A stretch of DNA of 64,000 nt from Glycomyces paridis (GTDB lineage Bacteria; Actinomycetota; Actinomycetes; Mycobacteriales; Micromonosporaceae): positions 33,323 to 97,322 of the forward strand of contig NZ_STGX01000024.1 of assembly GCF_004912155.1 (NCBI RefSeq), in the 5' to 3' direction. The notes under the pieces are model-generated. The model worked only from the letters and a program-made list of their open reading frames with translations, did not search any database and had not been told where the DNA came from. Numbering within the stretch: position 1 is the first letter of the stretch; every line of letters begins with the position of its first letter. The position numbers and the translations under genes are program-made. Positions 51,498-61,937 of the stretch are shown here, in pieces.

Positions 51498-51570
51498 GTT
51501 CAAGTGGCCCCGATTCTCACGTACCGAGAGGATCGGGGCCGGTAGTTTCGTCACTCGGATGCGCCGGTGG

Positions 51571-51759
51571 TCACCAGTGCCAGAGTGCGGCTGCCAGCGA
51601 TCCCACGCCAGCCAGCGCACCGACCACTGTCCATGCCACCTCTGCCCTGGATCTCCTAGCGGACATTTTCCGTTCCCGCATCCCCGACGACATCAGCGCC
51701 AGCGCCACCACCGACACCAGGACGAGCCCGCCGATCGCGAGCAGTGCGATTTTCTCCAT
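51571..51759 (-). CDS. Small two-helix membrane protein
   Basis: 62 residues: helix 1 IALLAIGGLVLVSVVALALM, a basic loop (RERKMSARRSR), helix 2 VAWTVVGALAGVGSLAAALW. ATG 51759; a GTG 9 bp upstream is possible. No family recognised. It is convergent with HTH copy B. Confidence 0.55.
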   Translation of the reverse strand: MEKIALLAIGGLVLVSVVALALMSSGMRERKMSARRSRAEVAWTVVGALAGVGSLAAALWHW

Positions 51760-51860
51760 GCAGGACACGGTGCCAGATCGGATCTATGAGAGGTTTCGCG
51801 GTGTCGTTATTGACCAGTCCGGGACATTCTCCCGATCCAAACATCACATAGAATCGAGGC

Positions 51861-52475
51861 ATGAGTCGCGGACATGGGGCTGCCCAAGCACGGATCCTCA
51901 ATCAGCTCGAAGCCATTGCCGAGGAGCACGGGCCACACATGTGGGTGCTCGCTAGTCGGCTCGGGATCGAAGTCATGGTCGAGGACACCGCGGTTGAGGC
52001 AACCCGCTCTCAGCGTCAGTCTGCGAACCGTGCGATACACAGGCTCGTCCAAGAGGGGCTGGTGGAGACCGCGAAGGTGTCATTCGCGGGAAGAAGCAGG
52101 CTCGTCGCACGGGCCCGCAACCCTGAATCCCCATCACAGGTGAGCGCCGAGTCCGACGCAATGCTTCACGCGGCCATGAGGCTCAACGTGGCCCTGTACA
52201 ACGACATAGCTCCGAGACTCGGCAGTCGGGTTCGGCTCGAGACCTACATGGAAGATGTGTCTGAGGGGAACTCTTGGATCATCGATCCGATTTCCGGTCA
52301 GCGTCATCGCGGCTTCTTCATCTATGACCGCAGTGACGAGGCGGATCGTCTATTCCGGGGGGAACTCGTCAAGGAGACTGCCGACATCCTCAAGAGGCAT
52401 TTGAATCTCGAGGACCTACTGAAGGCTTTGGTCATCCTTGCCCGGGCAAAGACGCCGGATGCATTGCTCGATTGA
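51861..52475 (+). CDS. Hypothetical protein with a winged-helix-like N-terminus
   Basis: 204 residues. The first 80 (ARILNQLEAIAEEHGPHMWVLASRLGIEV to SANRAIHRLVQEGLVETAKVSFAGRSRLVAR) look like a winged helix with a beta-hairpin wing. The remainder contains a mixed domain (RVRLETYMEDVSEGNSWIID, GFFIYDRSDEADRLFRGEL) that I cannot assign. A TAGAAT box ends 7 bp before the ATG, so the message may be leaderless. It is less GC-rich than the neighbouring core genes. It stands alone between the HTH repeat and the type I RM operon. Confidence 0.6.
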   Translation: MSRGHGAAQARILNQLEAIAEEHGPHMWVLASRLGIEVMVEDTAVEATRSQRQSANRAIHRLVQEGLVETAKVSFAGRSRLVARARNPESPSQVSAESDAMLHAAMRLNVALYNDIAPRLGSRVRLETYMEDVSEGNSWIIDPISGQRHRGFFIYDRSDEADRLFRGELVKETADILKRHLNLEDLLKALVILARAKTPDALLD

Positions 52476-52513
52476 TGGCCGGTGCGGTCGTCGGGGACCG
52501 CACCGGCGCGCGG

Positions 52514-53314
52514 TTAGGCTTCGGCGAGGGTCCATTCACCGTCGGCGTTGACGACGACGAGGCCAGGGCCGGCGGTGACCGGCACGGTGCCCTCGTAGGT
52601 GCCGATCTCGTTGGCGAGAAGGCTCCAGCCGAGGATGTCGTCGCTGACGTAGGAGACGATGAAGTTGGCGTCGCCGTCGTGGGAGAGCTGCCATGTGGCG
52701 GCGTCACCGGTGTACCGGTAGACGCCGTCGCCGTCGCCTTCCTGCGGAACGGCGAGCTCGGGCACGTCGGCGACGGGTGCGATGGTGATTTCCCAGTCGC
52801 CGTCGGCTTCGATCTGGAGCGAAGCGGCGTCGCCGCCGAGCCCTTGGAGTCCGAACGCGGTGGTGCCCTTATAGGAGCCGATGGTGTTGACCGGCAGCTC
52901 GGTCATCGCGTTGTTCTCGTCCAGGACGGTGAGGATGAAGTTCGACGACCCCGAGTGCGAGGCGGTGAGGATGCCCTGGATGGCGGGGAGCGTGATCACG
53001 CTCGCGCCGGAGCCGGACTCGGTGACCGCGTCGAAGACCGGGTAGGCGTCGGCGAAGTAGTCGGTCTCCGCTTCCTCCGCGGGCTCCTCCGCCGCTTCGG
53101 CGGGCTCGTCGGCGCTGGCCGTGGTGGTGGCAGTGTCGTCGGCCCCGCCCGCCGGGGCGTCCTCGTCGCCGCCGCCCAGGATCGAGCCGAAGCAGGACAG
53201 GACGAGCACGGCCGCGATAGTGAAAGACCACCAACGCAGGTACCAGGGCTTCTTGCGGGCCGGGGCCTGCGGCAGCGAGATCTGCGGCTGCGGCTGCGCG
53301 GGGTAGTGGGTCAT
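52514..53314 (-). CDS. Membrane-anchored secreted protein with two similar beta domains
   Basis: 266 residues: a Pro/Gln-rich cytoplasmic start, a membrane helix (WSFTIAAVLVLSCFGSIL, about 29-46), an acidic Ala/Glu/Thr linker, then two repeats of about 85 residues. Each contains SH(S/D)G-x2-NF followed by a VNTIGSYKGTT / ANEIGTYEGTV turn and a final GDWEITI / GEWTL strand. It looks like an internal duplication, perhaps a binding module. A perfect TATAAT -10 precedes it (53391-53386). It is divergent from the RM operon and has no clear link to it. Confidence 0.75.
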   Translation of the reverse strand: MTHYPAQPQPQISLPQAPARKKPWYLRWWSFTIAAVLVLSCFGSILGGGDEDAPAGGADDTATTTASADEPAEAAEEPAEEAETDYFADAYPVFDAVTESGSGASVITLPAIQGILTASHSGSSNFILTVLDENNAMTELPVNTIGSYKGTTAFGLQGLGGDAASLQIEADGDWEITIAPVADVPELAVPQEGDGDGVYRYTGDAATWQLSHDGDANFIVSYVSDDILGWSLLANEIGTYEGTVPVTAGPGLVVVNADGEWTLAEA

Positions 53315-53385
53315 GGGGTGTCGCCTTTCGGTTGGTGCGTTGCATTGACGACGCCACCATGACCGAATCCAAGACCAAGTTCATC

Positions 53386-53391
53386 ATTATA
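53386..53391 (-). promoter_or_regulatory. Consensus -10 box of the two-repeat membrane protein
   Basis: TATAAT on the minus strand (53391-53386), 72 bp before the ATG at 53314. No good -35 hexamer is visible 17 bp upstream. Confidence 0.5.
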
Positions 53392-53423
53392 GACTGATAA
53401 CCCCCGTTACCAGACTCCGCGAG

Positions 53424-53451
53424 TTTACAGATCTTCCTGGAAGAGTAGAGT
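53424..53451 (+). promoter_or_regulatory. Promoter of the type I RM operon
   Basis: TTTACA (53424-53429), 16 bp, TAGAGT (53446-53451). The operon start codon follows 61 bp later with GGAGGAG as ribosome-binding site. Confidence 0.55.
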
Positions 53452-53512
53452 CGAGCGCGTTCGCCCCGGCGCAGACCCGCGACCGGGACCGCCCGATGGA
53501 AGGAGGAGCGAC

Positions 53513-55639
53513 GTGAGCACCCCCGACAAGCCCGCACCTCTCCTCCCCGACGCGGCCTGGCGCATCACCTCCGGCGAGGTCGCGACACTGGCCGGGGTCA
53601 AGCGCCCTGTCGTCACCAACTGGGCCCGGCGGCACCCCGACTTCCCCGCACCGGTCGCCCACGAGAGCGGCCGAGCACTGTTCGACGGCCGCGAAGTGGC
53701 CGACTGGCTCCTGGACACCGGCCGGGGCAACACCGACCCCGCCGACCTCCGCGCGGAGCTGACACTCCACACCCTCGACGCCTGGCGCACCGCCATGCCG
53801 CCGACAGAACTGGTCGGCGCGCTCACCGCGCTCATCTGCCTCCGCCAGCAGCTCGACCGGCCGACCGCCGACCGGACGTGGCAGGCGGTCCTCGACCGCG
53901 CCGCCGACCTCGACACCGACGACAGGTTCCTCCTCGCCGAACTTCGGGCCGTCCCTTTCCGGCTCGGCCCCGCGCTCGCGGCGCTGGCCGACGAGCTGAC
54001 CGACGCCGCCTACAACGCGGCCGAAGCGTTCGAGTGGGTCATGGCCGCCCGCCGCCGCCTCGGCGCGCACGAGCTGGCCGCCGACTCGCCCGCCCCCGCA
54101 CTAGCCAAAGTCCTTGCCCGCGTTGCGGATACCCCCGGGCTCGATGCGGGAGCGGTGATCGCTGTCCCCGACGTCCGCGCCGGGGATCTCCTCGCCGCGC
54201 TTGCCGACGAGGCCGATCCCGACGGCGGCCGTGCATTCCTCGCCGCCGACCCCGATCCTGTCCTGGCACGGCTCACCCGCCGCCGCATGCTCGTGCGCGG
54301 CGTGTTCGAGTTCCAGCTACACATCGCCGAGGCGGAAGATCTCGCGGTCGACGCGCTCGGCGACCCGGACGTCATTGTGTGCGCCCTGCCCTATGAGGCC
54401 GCCGAGACCCGCGACCCGCACACCGCACTCGAACGCGTCCAGGCGATCACCGACCTGCTCGCTGACGGCTGCTCGGGGGTCGTCCTCGGCCCTGCTGCCG
54501 CGCTGGTCGACGCGCTGTCGTTGCACGGCCAGGCGGACCTGCTGCGCCGCTCGTTCCTCACCGAGGGTCTCCTCAAAGCTGTGGTCGAGCTTCCCGAAGG
54601 GGCCCTTCCTTACAGGCCCGGGTACCGCACCGCGATCTGGGTGCTCGCCCGCACCCCGCGCGAACAGCGGCGCGGCAAGATCCTCCTCATCGACCTGTCC
54701 GCGCAGCCGCTTACTGCACCCGTGCTCGACGACCTCGCGGACGACCTCGCGATCTGGCGCGGCGCCGGCTGGGACACCGACCCCCGCCACGAACCCCGCC
54801 AGGGCGCCGCCCTCCCCGCGTCCGTCCTCGCAGGCCTCGCCGGGGCCGCGTTCTCCCCGCGCCACCGCTCCGAGACGAGCCGCTACTCCAGCGCCGTGGC
54901 CGAACGCCCCGCCCGCATCAGCGAACTGGAGGTCCGGCTCGAGAGCCTGGCCGAGCAGGCTCGCAGCCAGAACGAACCTGGCTTGCGCACGCACGCCGCG
55001 CTGCGCCCCGAGGGCCGACCGGTCCGCCGCACCACCGTCGGCCACCTGCTCAAAACGCATCGTTTGCGCCGCCTTCCCGGGCACCGCATCGCCCCCGAAC
55101 ACGTCACCGGCAAAGGCCGCTATCCCGTGCTCGGTCCCGACGAAGTCACCGGCGCCCTCCCGATCGGATCCCGCCGCATCGACCGCGAGATCCTGTTCAC
55201 CGCATACGAACACGCCATCTTCACCGAACCGGGCGACATCGTCGTCACCGCGAACCCGCGCTTCGGTGCCATCGTCGACGAGGAGGGCCTGTCGATCGTG
55301 GCCTACCCGGCACGGGTGCTGCGCGTCCGACCCGAAGCGCCCCGACCGCTCCGCCCCCGCGTGCTCGCCGCGCTCCTACAGGCAGCTGCCTCCGAGCACC
55401 CGCGCACGGCCGGCGCCGTCCGAGCGCCGCGACGCATCGACGACTTCGTCATCCCCGACCTCGACCCCGAAGAGACCGAACGCTACGAGGCCCTGCTCGC
55501 CCGGATCGCGCGTCGCACTGCGGCCCTGCGCGAGCAGACCGCCATCCTTGAAGACCTGACCCGACTCACCGCCGCCGGCCTCATCGACGGCACCCTCGCC
55601 ATCCCGCCCGACCCGACCGCACCGCAACGCCGAACCTGA
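53513..55639 (+). CDS. HTH / degenerate DNA methylase / specificity-like fusion
   Basis: 708 residues, GTG start with GGAGGAG upstream. Residues 15-60 form a MerR/AlpA-like HTH ([27 protein letters not shown], then [15 protein letters not shown]). The middle (about 130-440) is organised like HsdM but the SAM motif reads [15 protein letters not shown] near 217 and the NPPF position reads CALPYEAAE near 290, so it is probably inactive. The end (530-708) resembles an HsdS target-recognition domain ([21 protein letters not shown]) and its coiled coil ([19 protein letters not shown]). It is the first gene of the type I RM transcript. A regulatory or anti-host-modification role is inferred. Confidence 0.72.
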   Translation: MSTPDKPAPLLPDAAWRITSGEVATLAGVKRPVVTNWARRHPDFPAPVAHESGRALFDGREVADWLLDTGRGNTDPADLRAELTLHTLDAWRTAMPPTELVGALTALICLRQQLDRPTADRTWQAVLDRAADLDTDDRFLLAELRAVPFRLGPALAALADELTDAAYNAAEAFEWVMAARRRLGAHELAADSPAPALAKVLARVADTPGLDAGAVIAVPDVRAGDLLAALADEADPDGGRAFLAADPDPVLARLTRRRMLVRGVFEFQLHIAEAEDLAVDALGDPDVIVCALPYEAAETRDPHTALERVQAITDLLADGCSGVVLGPAAALVDALSLHGQADLLRRSFLTEGLLKAVVELPEGALPYRPGYRTAIWVLARTPREQRRGKILLIDLSAQPLTAPVLDDLADDLAIWRGAGWDTDPRHEPRQGAALPASVLAGLAGAAFSPRHRSETSRYSSAVAERPARISELEVRLESLAEQARSQNEPGLRTHAALRPEGRPVRRTTVGHLLKTHRLRRLPGHRIAPEHVTGKGRYPVLGPDEVTGALPIGSRRIDREILFTAYEHAIFTEPGDIVVTANPRFGAIVDEEGLSIVAYPARVLRVRPEAPRPLRPRVLAALLQAAASEHPRTAGAVRAPRRIDDFVIPDLDPEETERYEALLARIARRTAALREQTAILEDLTRLTAAGLIDGTLAIPPDPTAPQRRT

Positions 55640-55655
55640 AGGAGCAACCGAGCCA

Positions 55656-57293
55656 ATGCCCCCGCGCAAGAAACAACCTGCAGACGACCAGAACGCGCTG
55701 TTCACCGTCTCCTCGGCCAAGGAGATCCAGGCGATCCTGTGGAAGGCCGCCGACAAGCTCCGCGGCTCCATGGACGCCGCCCAGTACAAGGAGTTCGTCC
55801 TCGGCCTGATCTTCCTCAAGTACGTCTCCGACGCCTTCGCCGAACGGCGCGAACAGCTCGCGAAAGAACTCGCCGCAGAAGGCATCGCCGACGACCGTCT
55901 TGCGGCATTCCTCGAAGACCAGGACGAGTACACCGGTCACCACGTCTTTTGGGTCCCTGAGACCGCCCGCTGGCCCTGGATCGCCGCGAACGCCAAGAGC
56001 GGCGACATCGGGGAGACCCTCGACCGGGCCATGGACGAGATCATGAAGGCCAACCCGGCGCTCACCGGCGTCCTCCCCAAGATCTTCAACAAGGACAACG
56101 TCGACCAGAAGCGCCTGGCCGAACTCGTCGACCTGATTACGGACGCGCGCTTCGGCGGCAACGAGGACAAGCCCGCACAGGACGTCCTCGGCGAGGTCTA
56201 CGAGTACTTCCTCGGCAACTTCGCCCGCGCTGAAGGCAAGAGAGGCGGCGAGTTCTACACGCCGAGCAGTGTGGTCCGGCTGCTCGTGGAGGTGCTGGAG
56301 CCGTACGAGGGGCGGGTCTATGACCCGGCGTGCGGGTCGGGCGGCATGTTCGTCCAGGCCGCGAAGTTCATCGAGGCCCACAGGGGACGCAGCCACAAGG
56401 CCGACATCTCCGTGTACGGGCAGGAACTCAACGAGCGCACCTGGCGCCTCGCGAAGATGAACCTCGCCATCCACGGCATCGACGGGAACCTCGCCCCCCG
56501 CTGGGGCGACACCTTCGCCGACGACAAGCACCCCGACCTCAAGGCCGACTACGTCATGGCCAACCCGCCCTTCAACATCAAGGACTGGGCGAGGAGTGAG
56601 GGCGACCCCAGGTGGAAGTACGGCACCCCGCCCAAGGGCAACGCCAACTATGCGTGGCTCCAGCACATGATCAGCAAGCTCGGTGAGCGCGGCACGGCCG
56701 GGGTGGTCCTCGCGAACGGCTCGATGAGCAGCCAGCAGAGCGGCGAAGGCGAGATCCGGCAGGCGCTGGTGGACGCGGACCTGGTGGCCTGCATGGTCGC
56801 CATGCCTTCGCAACTGTTCCGCACCACGCAGATCCCCGCTTGCCTGTGGTTCCTGGCCAAGGACAAAGGTCCGGGTGGTGTGAAAGGACAGAAGACCCCG
56901 GCCGCCGATCGCAGAGGACAGATTCTCTTCATCGACGCCCGCGACATGGGTGAAATGGCCGACCGCACTGAGCGCATCCTCACCGACGCCGACCTCGCGA
57001 AGATCGCCGGGACCTACCACGCCTGGCGCGGTACGGACAGCGCCAAGGACACCGGAGACGCCTACGAGGATGTACCCGGGTTCTGCGCCAGCGCCGACCT
57101 GAAGACCGTGCAGGGACACGGATACGTGCTCACGCCTGGCCGCTACGTCGGAGCGGCCGAAGCCGAAGAGGAGAGTGCCGAAGCGGTGGTGGAGAAGATC
57201 GCTCGGCTGACGGAAGAGCTCTATGAGCTCTTCGACAAGTCCGACCTGCAGTCAAAGTCGATCCGCATGCAGCTTGGGAGAATCGATGTCTGA
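55656..57293 (+). CDS. hsdM: Type I restriction-modification methylase subunit
   Basis: 545 residues, an N6-adenine methyltransferase. The N-terminal HsdM domain ([27 protein letters not shown]) precedes the catalytic domain with motif [11 protein letters not shown] near 221 and NPPFNIKDW near 303; [20 protein letters not shown] is the family block before motif I. It forms the M2S core with HsdS. GGAG precedes the ATG. Its last 8 bp overlap the start of hsdS. Confidence 0.96.
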   Translation: MPPRKKQPADDQNALFTVSSAKEIQAILWKAADKLRGSMDAAQYKEFVLGLIFLKYVSDAFAERREQLAKELAAEGIADDRLAAFLEDQDEYTGHHVFWVPETARWPWIAANAKSGDIGETLDRAMDEIMKANPALTGVLPKIFNKDNVDQKRLAELVDLITDARFGGNEDKPAQDVLGEVYEYFLGNFARAEGKRGGEFYTPSSVVRLLVEVLEPYEGRVYDPACGSGGMFVQAAKFIEAHRGRSHKADISVYGQELNERTWRLAKMNLAIHGIDGNLAPRWGDTFADDKHPDLKADYVMANPPFNIKDWARSEGDPRWKYGTPPKGNANYAWLQHMISKLGERGTAGVVLANGSMSSQQSGEGEIRQALVDADLVACMVAMPSQLFRTTQIPACLWFLAKDKGPGGVKGQKTPAADRRGQILFIDARDMGEMADRTERILTDADLAKIAGTYHAWRGTDSAKDTGDAYEDVPGFCASADLKTVQGHGYVLTPGRYVGAAEAEEESAEAVVEKIARLTEELYELFDKSDLQSKSIRMQLGRIDV

Positions 57294-58530
57294 ACTTTAT
57301 GAATCTGTTCTTCTTCAAGGTGAAAACCTACCACTAGGATGGAATCTTTCGCCTCTGCGTGAGCTGTTGCAACCTAAAGGTCTGGCAATCGGCGTGATGT
57401 ATCCAGGTGAACATGACCCTGATGGTATTCCCGTCGTGCGCGTGAAGGATATGCGAGATGGTCGCATTCTAAATAGCGAAGTATTCCGGGTCGCCGCCTC
57501 GGTTGAACAAAAGCACGCTGGAGCTCGTTTTCGGGGAGGGGAGGTGCTACTCTCACTAGTTGGATCAGTAGGTAGAGTTGCCGTTGTTCCACCTGAACTT
57601 GCTGGCTGGAATACAGTGCGCGCCATCGCAGTGTTGCGATTGACGCCCAGGGTTTCCAGTAATTGGGTCAAGCTTTGCCTTTCCTCGGAACCTGTTCAAC
57701 AGTTTATTCGCACCCGCCTAAACACCACAGTTCAGGCAACGCTAAATCTTCGCGATGTTCGTGAAATACCGATCGTTATTCCGCCCGACCGAGACAGAGA
57801 TGCAATTTCAAATCTGATGCTGGCGTTGGACGACAAGATTGCCGTCAACGAGCGTATCGCGACCATCTCGCTCGAGCTAGCGGACATCAAGTTCGATGTT
57901 GCAGCGCGGGATACCAAGTTCGGGCCTGAGACCTTCGGCTCCGTCGCAACAGTTGCGGGAGGAGGAACTCCTCGGACGACAGTTGAGGAGTTCTGGGGAG
58001 GCGAGTTCGCGTGGACAACACCGACCGATGTGACTGCGCTCTCGGCCCCGTATCTGTTCCAGACCAGCAGAAGTATTACTTCATCTGGCCTGGAGAACTG
58101 TGCCTCACAGCTCTATCCAGCAAGGTCCATCTTCATGACCTCGCGCGCCACGATCGGAGCTTTCGCACTGCCGCAAATTCCTGCGGCGGTTAATCAGGGA
58201 TTCATTGTGGTTCTACCGCCAAACGAGCATATGCGCTGGTGGTTGCTGCATGAAATGCGATCGCGACTGGATGAAATGACCAGTCTAGCGAATGGCTCCA
58301 CGTTCCTCGAACTAAGCCGGAAGAACTTCAAAGCAATGCCGATTCGGCTCCCAAGTGCAGAAATCATCGCAGAGTTCGCAAATTTTGCAGAGCCGCTTCA
58401 TGACAGAGCCGCACAGGCCGTTGCCGAGAGTCGGGCGGTCGCGGAACTACGTGACACCCTTCTCCCTCAACTCATGTCCGGTCGGCTCCGGGTCAAGGAT
58501 GCCGAGAAACTTGTAGAGGATGCGACATGA
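57286..58530 (+). CDS. hsdS: Type I restriction-modification specificity subunit
   Basis: 414 residues with two target recognition domains (about 15-200 and 235-385), each followed by a helix ([39 protein letters not shown]). The first recognition domain starts [13 protein letters not shown]; the second [23 protein letters not shown]. Base composition falls clearly in this gene, notably in the two recognition domains, as is usual for specificity genes that recombine between strains. The recognised sequence cannot be read. ATG 57286 has GGGAG upstream. Confidence 0.92.
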   Translation: MSELYESVLLQGENLPLGWNLSPLRELLQPKGLAIGVMYPGEHDPDGIPVVRVKDMRDGRILNSEVFRVAASVEQKHAGARFRGGEVLLSLVGSVGRVAVVPPELAGWNTVRAIAVLRLTPRVSSNWVKLCLSSEPVQQFIRTRLNTTVQATLNLRDVREIPIVIPPDRDRDAISNLMLALDDKIAVNERIATISLELADIKFDVAARDTKFGPETFGSVATVAGGGTPRTTVEEFWGGEFAWTTPTDVTALSAPYLFQTSRSITSSGLENCASQLYPARSIFMTSRATIGAFALPQIPAAVNQGFIVVLPPNEHMRWWLLHEMRSRLDEMTSLANGSTFLELSRKNFKAMPIRLPSAEIIAEFANFAEPLHDRAAQAVAESRAVAELRDTLLPQLMSGRLRVKDAEKLVEDAT

Positions 58531-61500
58531 CCACTCCCTCCACCATCCCCGCCCCCTTCGACGACTCCGGGTTTCATCTGTACGAGAGTGATGCTGAGGA
58601 CATGGCCCTCGAAGAGCTCGCCGAGCTCCCCTGGCAGCCGGGTGTCGGTACGGAGTTCACTCCCGGCTCGGGTCACCGCAAGGCGTGGGATGACCTGATC
58701 CTGTACTCTGACCTGCACGAGGCCGTCGCGCGGTTGAACCCCGCCCTCCCGCCTGAAGCCGCCCGTGAGGCCGTCGCCATCGCCTCGACCCCGGCTTCAC
58801 AGGACGCCTATGAGGAGAACCGGACTGCTCACGCCTTCCTCACATCCGGCGTCCGCTCCGTCACCTACACCGACTCCCTCGGGGCCGAGCACACGCCCAC
58901 GATCCGAATCGTCGACCTCGACGACCCTGATGCGAACACCTACAGGGCCGTCCGTCAGGTCACCGTGATTCGGGGCGAGACCAACCGACGGTTCGACCTC
59001 GTCCTTTACGTCAACGGTCTGCCGCTCGCGGTCGTCGAGCTCAAGCGCGCCGGCGACCCTGATGCGACGCTCGCGGCCGCGCACACCCAGATCCAGCATT
59101 ACGCCGCCGAGTTCCCGACCGCGTTCCGCTACAACGCGATAGTGCTCCTCGCCGACGGGATCACCGCCAAGTACGGGACCGCGTTCACCCCCTACGAGCA
59201 CTTCGCTCCGTGGAACGTCGACGATTTCGGCGCCCGTCAGGAAGCGCTCGACTCGCTCACCGTCGACAAGGAAGGCCGGGTCTCGACCGGGCAGGACCTT
59301 GCCCTGCACGGGCTGTTCACCCAAGGCCGGTTCCTGTCCCTCGTCAAGTCGTTCATCAACTTCGTGCCCGCCAAGCGCATGAAGCGGATCGCGAAGGCGC
59401 ACCAGTACTTCGCCGTCACGCGCGCCGCCGACGCCGTCCGCCGGGCTGCCGCGAGCGACGGCAAGGCCGGGGTCGTGTGGCACACCCAGGGCTCGGGCAA
59501 GTCCGAGGAGATGGTGCTGACGACGAACCTCGTCATGCGCGACCTCGCCCTGCACAACCCGACGGTCGTAGTCATCACCGACCGCACCGACCTGGACGAC
59601 CAGCTCGTCCAGACTTTCAAGGAGTCGTCGGTCCTCCCTGAGGAGCCGATGCAGGTCGGCTCGCGTGCCGAGCTGCGCGAGGAGCTGGCCGCCCGTCGCA
59701 CCGGCGGGATCCTGTTCACCACGCTCCAGAAGTTCGGGCGCACCAAGGACGAGAAGGAGTCCGGGGCCGACCACCCGCTGCTTTCGGAGCGGCGCAACAT
59801 CGTCGTCGTGGTCGACGAGGCCCACCGCAGCCACTACGACCACCTCGACGGCTACGCCCGGCACCTGCGCGACGCCCTCCCGCACGCCACGCTCCTCGCC
59901 TTCACCGGCACTCCGATCTCGTTCGCCGACCGCAACACCCGCGAGGTCTTCGGCGACTACATCGACGTCTACGACCTCAAACGCGCCGCCGACGACGGCG
60001 CGACGGTGAAGGTCTACCACGAGAGCCGCATCGTCGAACTCGTCCTCGAAGCCGGCGTCGACCCTGCGACCATCGATGCCGAGGCCGACCGGATCACCGA
60101 CGGCCTGGACGACACCGAGCGCCGCCGCGTCGAGCAGGCCGTGGCCACCATGAACGCCATGTACGGCGCGCCCGCCCGCATCCGGGACCTCACCAGCGAC
60201 CTCGTCGACCACTGGGAGGCCCGACGCGAGGCGATGCTGCCGTTCGTCGCCGACGAGGACGACGACCCGCACGGTGCCCCCGGCAAAGCCATGATCGTCT
60301 GCGCCACCCGCGAGATCTGCGTCCGCGTCTACGACGCCCTCCGCGAACTGCGCCCCGAATGGCACGACGACGACCCGCTCAAAGGCGCGATGAAGATCGT
60401 GTTCTCCACCGACTCCCGCAAGGACCCCGACCACTTCAAACCCCACACCCTGCGCGACTCGATGCGTAAGAAGGTCATCAACCGCGCCAAGGACACCAAC
60501 GACAAACTCCAGCTCCTCATCGTCAACAACATGCTGCTGACCGGGTTCGACGCACCGCCGATCCACACCATGTACCTCGACCGTCCAATGCAGGGCGCCG
60601 GGCTCATGCAGGCCCTCGCTCGCGTCAACCGCCGTCACCGTCGCAAGGAGGACGGTCTGCTCGTCGGCTACGCGCCGCTCACCGAGAACCTCCAGAAGGC
60701 CATCCTCGAATACTCCGAGGCCGACCAGGGCGACCGCACCCTCGGCCAGGACATCGACCGAGCCCTCGACGAGCTGCGCAACGAGTACGACATCCTCGAC
60801 GGGATGCTCCACGGCTGGAACTGGCGCGAACGCCTCGCTTCTCCGCGCCCCCGCGCGTACCTCGAAGCGGCCTACACCACCGCCAACTACCTGCTCGACC
60901 CCAAGACCCCCGGCAACAACCCCGACGAGCTCGACGAGCCGGGCCAGACCCTCACCCGCCGGTTCCGCGAGCACGGCTACCGACTGGAGCGGTTCTTCGC
61001 GCTCGCTGGGTCCTCCGCCGACATCGCTTCGCGCTTCGGCGACCAGCCGCACTGGAAGCGGGACATTCAGTTCCTGGTCGAAGTCCGCACCTACATGGCG
61101 AAGCTCGACGCGATGAACCGCGAGGCGCGGGGGCTGCCGGTCGCCCGGGATGTCGCCCGGTACCTGGAGCACCTCACCTCCGCGGTCGTCGAGACCGGCG
61201 GCATCACTGACCTGTTCTCCGAAGCGGGCCTTGAGAAAGCCGACCTCACCCACCTCAACGACGCCCTCGTCCACCGCCTCGCGAACAGCCAGACCCCGCA
61301 CCTGGCCGCCGAGGCCCTTCGCCGGCTCGTCGAGCAGAAGATGCGCGAGCAGACCCGGCACAACGTCGTCCGCCAGACGGCGTTCTCCGAACGCCTCCAA
61401 GACCTCATGGCCAAGTACATGCGACAGCAGCTCACCAGCGCCGAGATCATCGCCGGACTCGTCGAAATGGCCAAGGAGATCGCCCAGGACGCCCGCCGCG

Positions 61501-61817
61501 GCCAGCAATTCACCCCACCGCTGGACAACAACGAACTCGCCTTCTATGACGCCGTCGCCGACCTCGGCAGCGCCCGAGAACTCATGGGCGACGAAGTCCT
61601 CTCTGGCATCGCCCGCGATCTGGTCGTCCAAGTCCGCAAGAACCTCAAGCCGGACTGGATCTCCCGGGAACCCGTCCGCGCCAACCTCCGTTCGACCATC
61701 AAGCGCCTCCTCGCCCGACACGGCTACCCGCCCGAGCAGTCCGAAGACGCGATCAAACTGGTGCTGCGCCAGATGGAGCACTTCGCCGACGAATGGTCGA
61801 CCGGCAGCACGGCCTGA
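58527..61817 (+). CDS. hsdR: Type I restriction subunit (translocase and endonuclease)
   Basis: 1096 residues. The nuclease domain has RFDLVLYVNGLPLAVVELKRAG (D ... E-x-K, near 155-173). The translocase has Walker A TQGSGKSEE near 321, then VVITDRTDLDDQ, DEAH in VVVVDEAHRSHYDHLDG near 429, TGTPISF, and VNNMLLTGFDAPPIHTMYLDRPM in the second RecA fold. The C-terminal helical part couples to HsdM/HsdS. It starts in the stop of hsdS (ATGA). The whole operon is intact, so an active system is expected. Confidence 0.95.
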   Translation: MTTPSTIPAPFDDSGFHLYESDAEDMALEELAELPWQPGVGTEFTPGSGHRKAWDDLILYSDLHEAVARLNPALPPEAAREAVAIASTPASQDAYEENRTAHAFLTSGVRSVTYTDSLGAEHTPTIRIVDLDDPDANTYRAVRQVTVIRGETNRRFDLVLYVNGLPLAVVELKRAGDPDATLAAAHTQIQHYAAEFPTAFRYNAIVLLADGITAKYGTAFTPYEHFAPWNVDDFGARQEALDSLTVDKEGRVSTGQDLALHGLFTQGRFLSLVKSFINFVPAKRMKRIAKAHQYFAVTRAADAVRRAAASDGKAGVVWHTQGSGKSEEMVLTTNLVMRDLALHNPTVVVITDRTDLDDQLVQTFKESSVLPEEPMQVGSRAELREELAARRTGGILFTTLQKFGRTKDEKESGADHPLLSERRNIVVVVDEAHRSHYDHLDGYARHLRDALPHATLLAFTGTPISFADRNTREVFGDYIDVYDLKRAADDGATVKVYHESRIVELVLEAGVDPATIDAEADRITDGLDDTERRRVEQAVATMNAMYGAPARIRDLTSDLVDHWEARREAMLPFVADEDDDPHGAPGKAMIVCATREICVRVYDALRELRPEWHDDDPLKGAMKIVFSTDSRKDPDHFKPHTLRDSMRKKVINRAKDTNDKLQLLIVNNMLLTGFDAPPIHTMYLDRPMQGAGLMQALARVNRRHRRKEDGLLVGYAPLTENLQKAILEYSEADQGDRTLGQDIDRALDELRNEYDILDGMLHGWNWRERLASPRPRAYLEAAYTTANYLLDPKTPGNNPDELDEPGQTLTRRFREHGYRLERFFALAGSSADIASRFGDQPHWKRDIQFLVEVRTYMAKLDAMNREARGLPVARDVARYLEHLTSAVVETGGITDLFSEAGLEKADLTHLNDALVHRLANSQTPHLAAEALRRLVEQKMREQTRHNVVRQTAFSERLQDLMAKYMRQQLTSAEIIAGLVEMAKEIAQDARRGQQFTPPLDNNELAFYDAVADLGSARELMGDEVLSGIARDLVVQVRKNLKPDWISREPVRANLRSTIKRLLARHGYPPEQSEDAIKLVLRQMEHFADEWSTGSTA

Positions 61818-61827
61818 GGACCTGACG

Positions 61828-61848
61828 CTTGCGGGAGCTCCGCGCAAG
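61828..61848 (+). terminator. Short hairpin after hsdR
   Basis: CTTGCG with CGCAAG around GGAGCTCC, starting 11 bp after the hsdR stop. A modest terminator candidate. Confidence 0.4.
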
Positions 61849-61937
61849 AGCGTTGCACCGCATAGAATATCGACGATTTGCCCGATTCACGCGTTGCGCC
61901 CGCTGGGCGTCGCACCCCACCGAGAACGGACACCCTC

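Noticed and set aside
51494..51955. Plus-strand frame across 51494-51955
   Set aside because: Overlaps the start of the gene at 51861 and the minus-strand membrane protein; Ser/Arg/Thr-rich and without motifs.
58797..61847. Long open frame (1016 codons) on the minus strand opposite hsdR
   Set aside because: It is a shadow of hsdR: in GC-rich DNA the complement of a biased third codon position has few stops. Its translation is Gly/Val/Arg-rich and has no domain.
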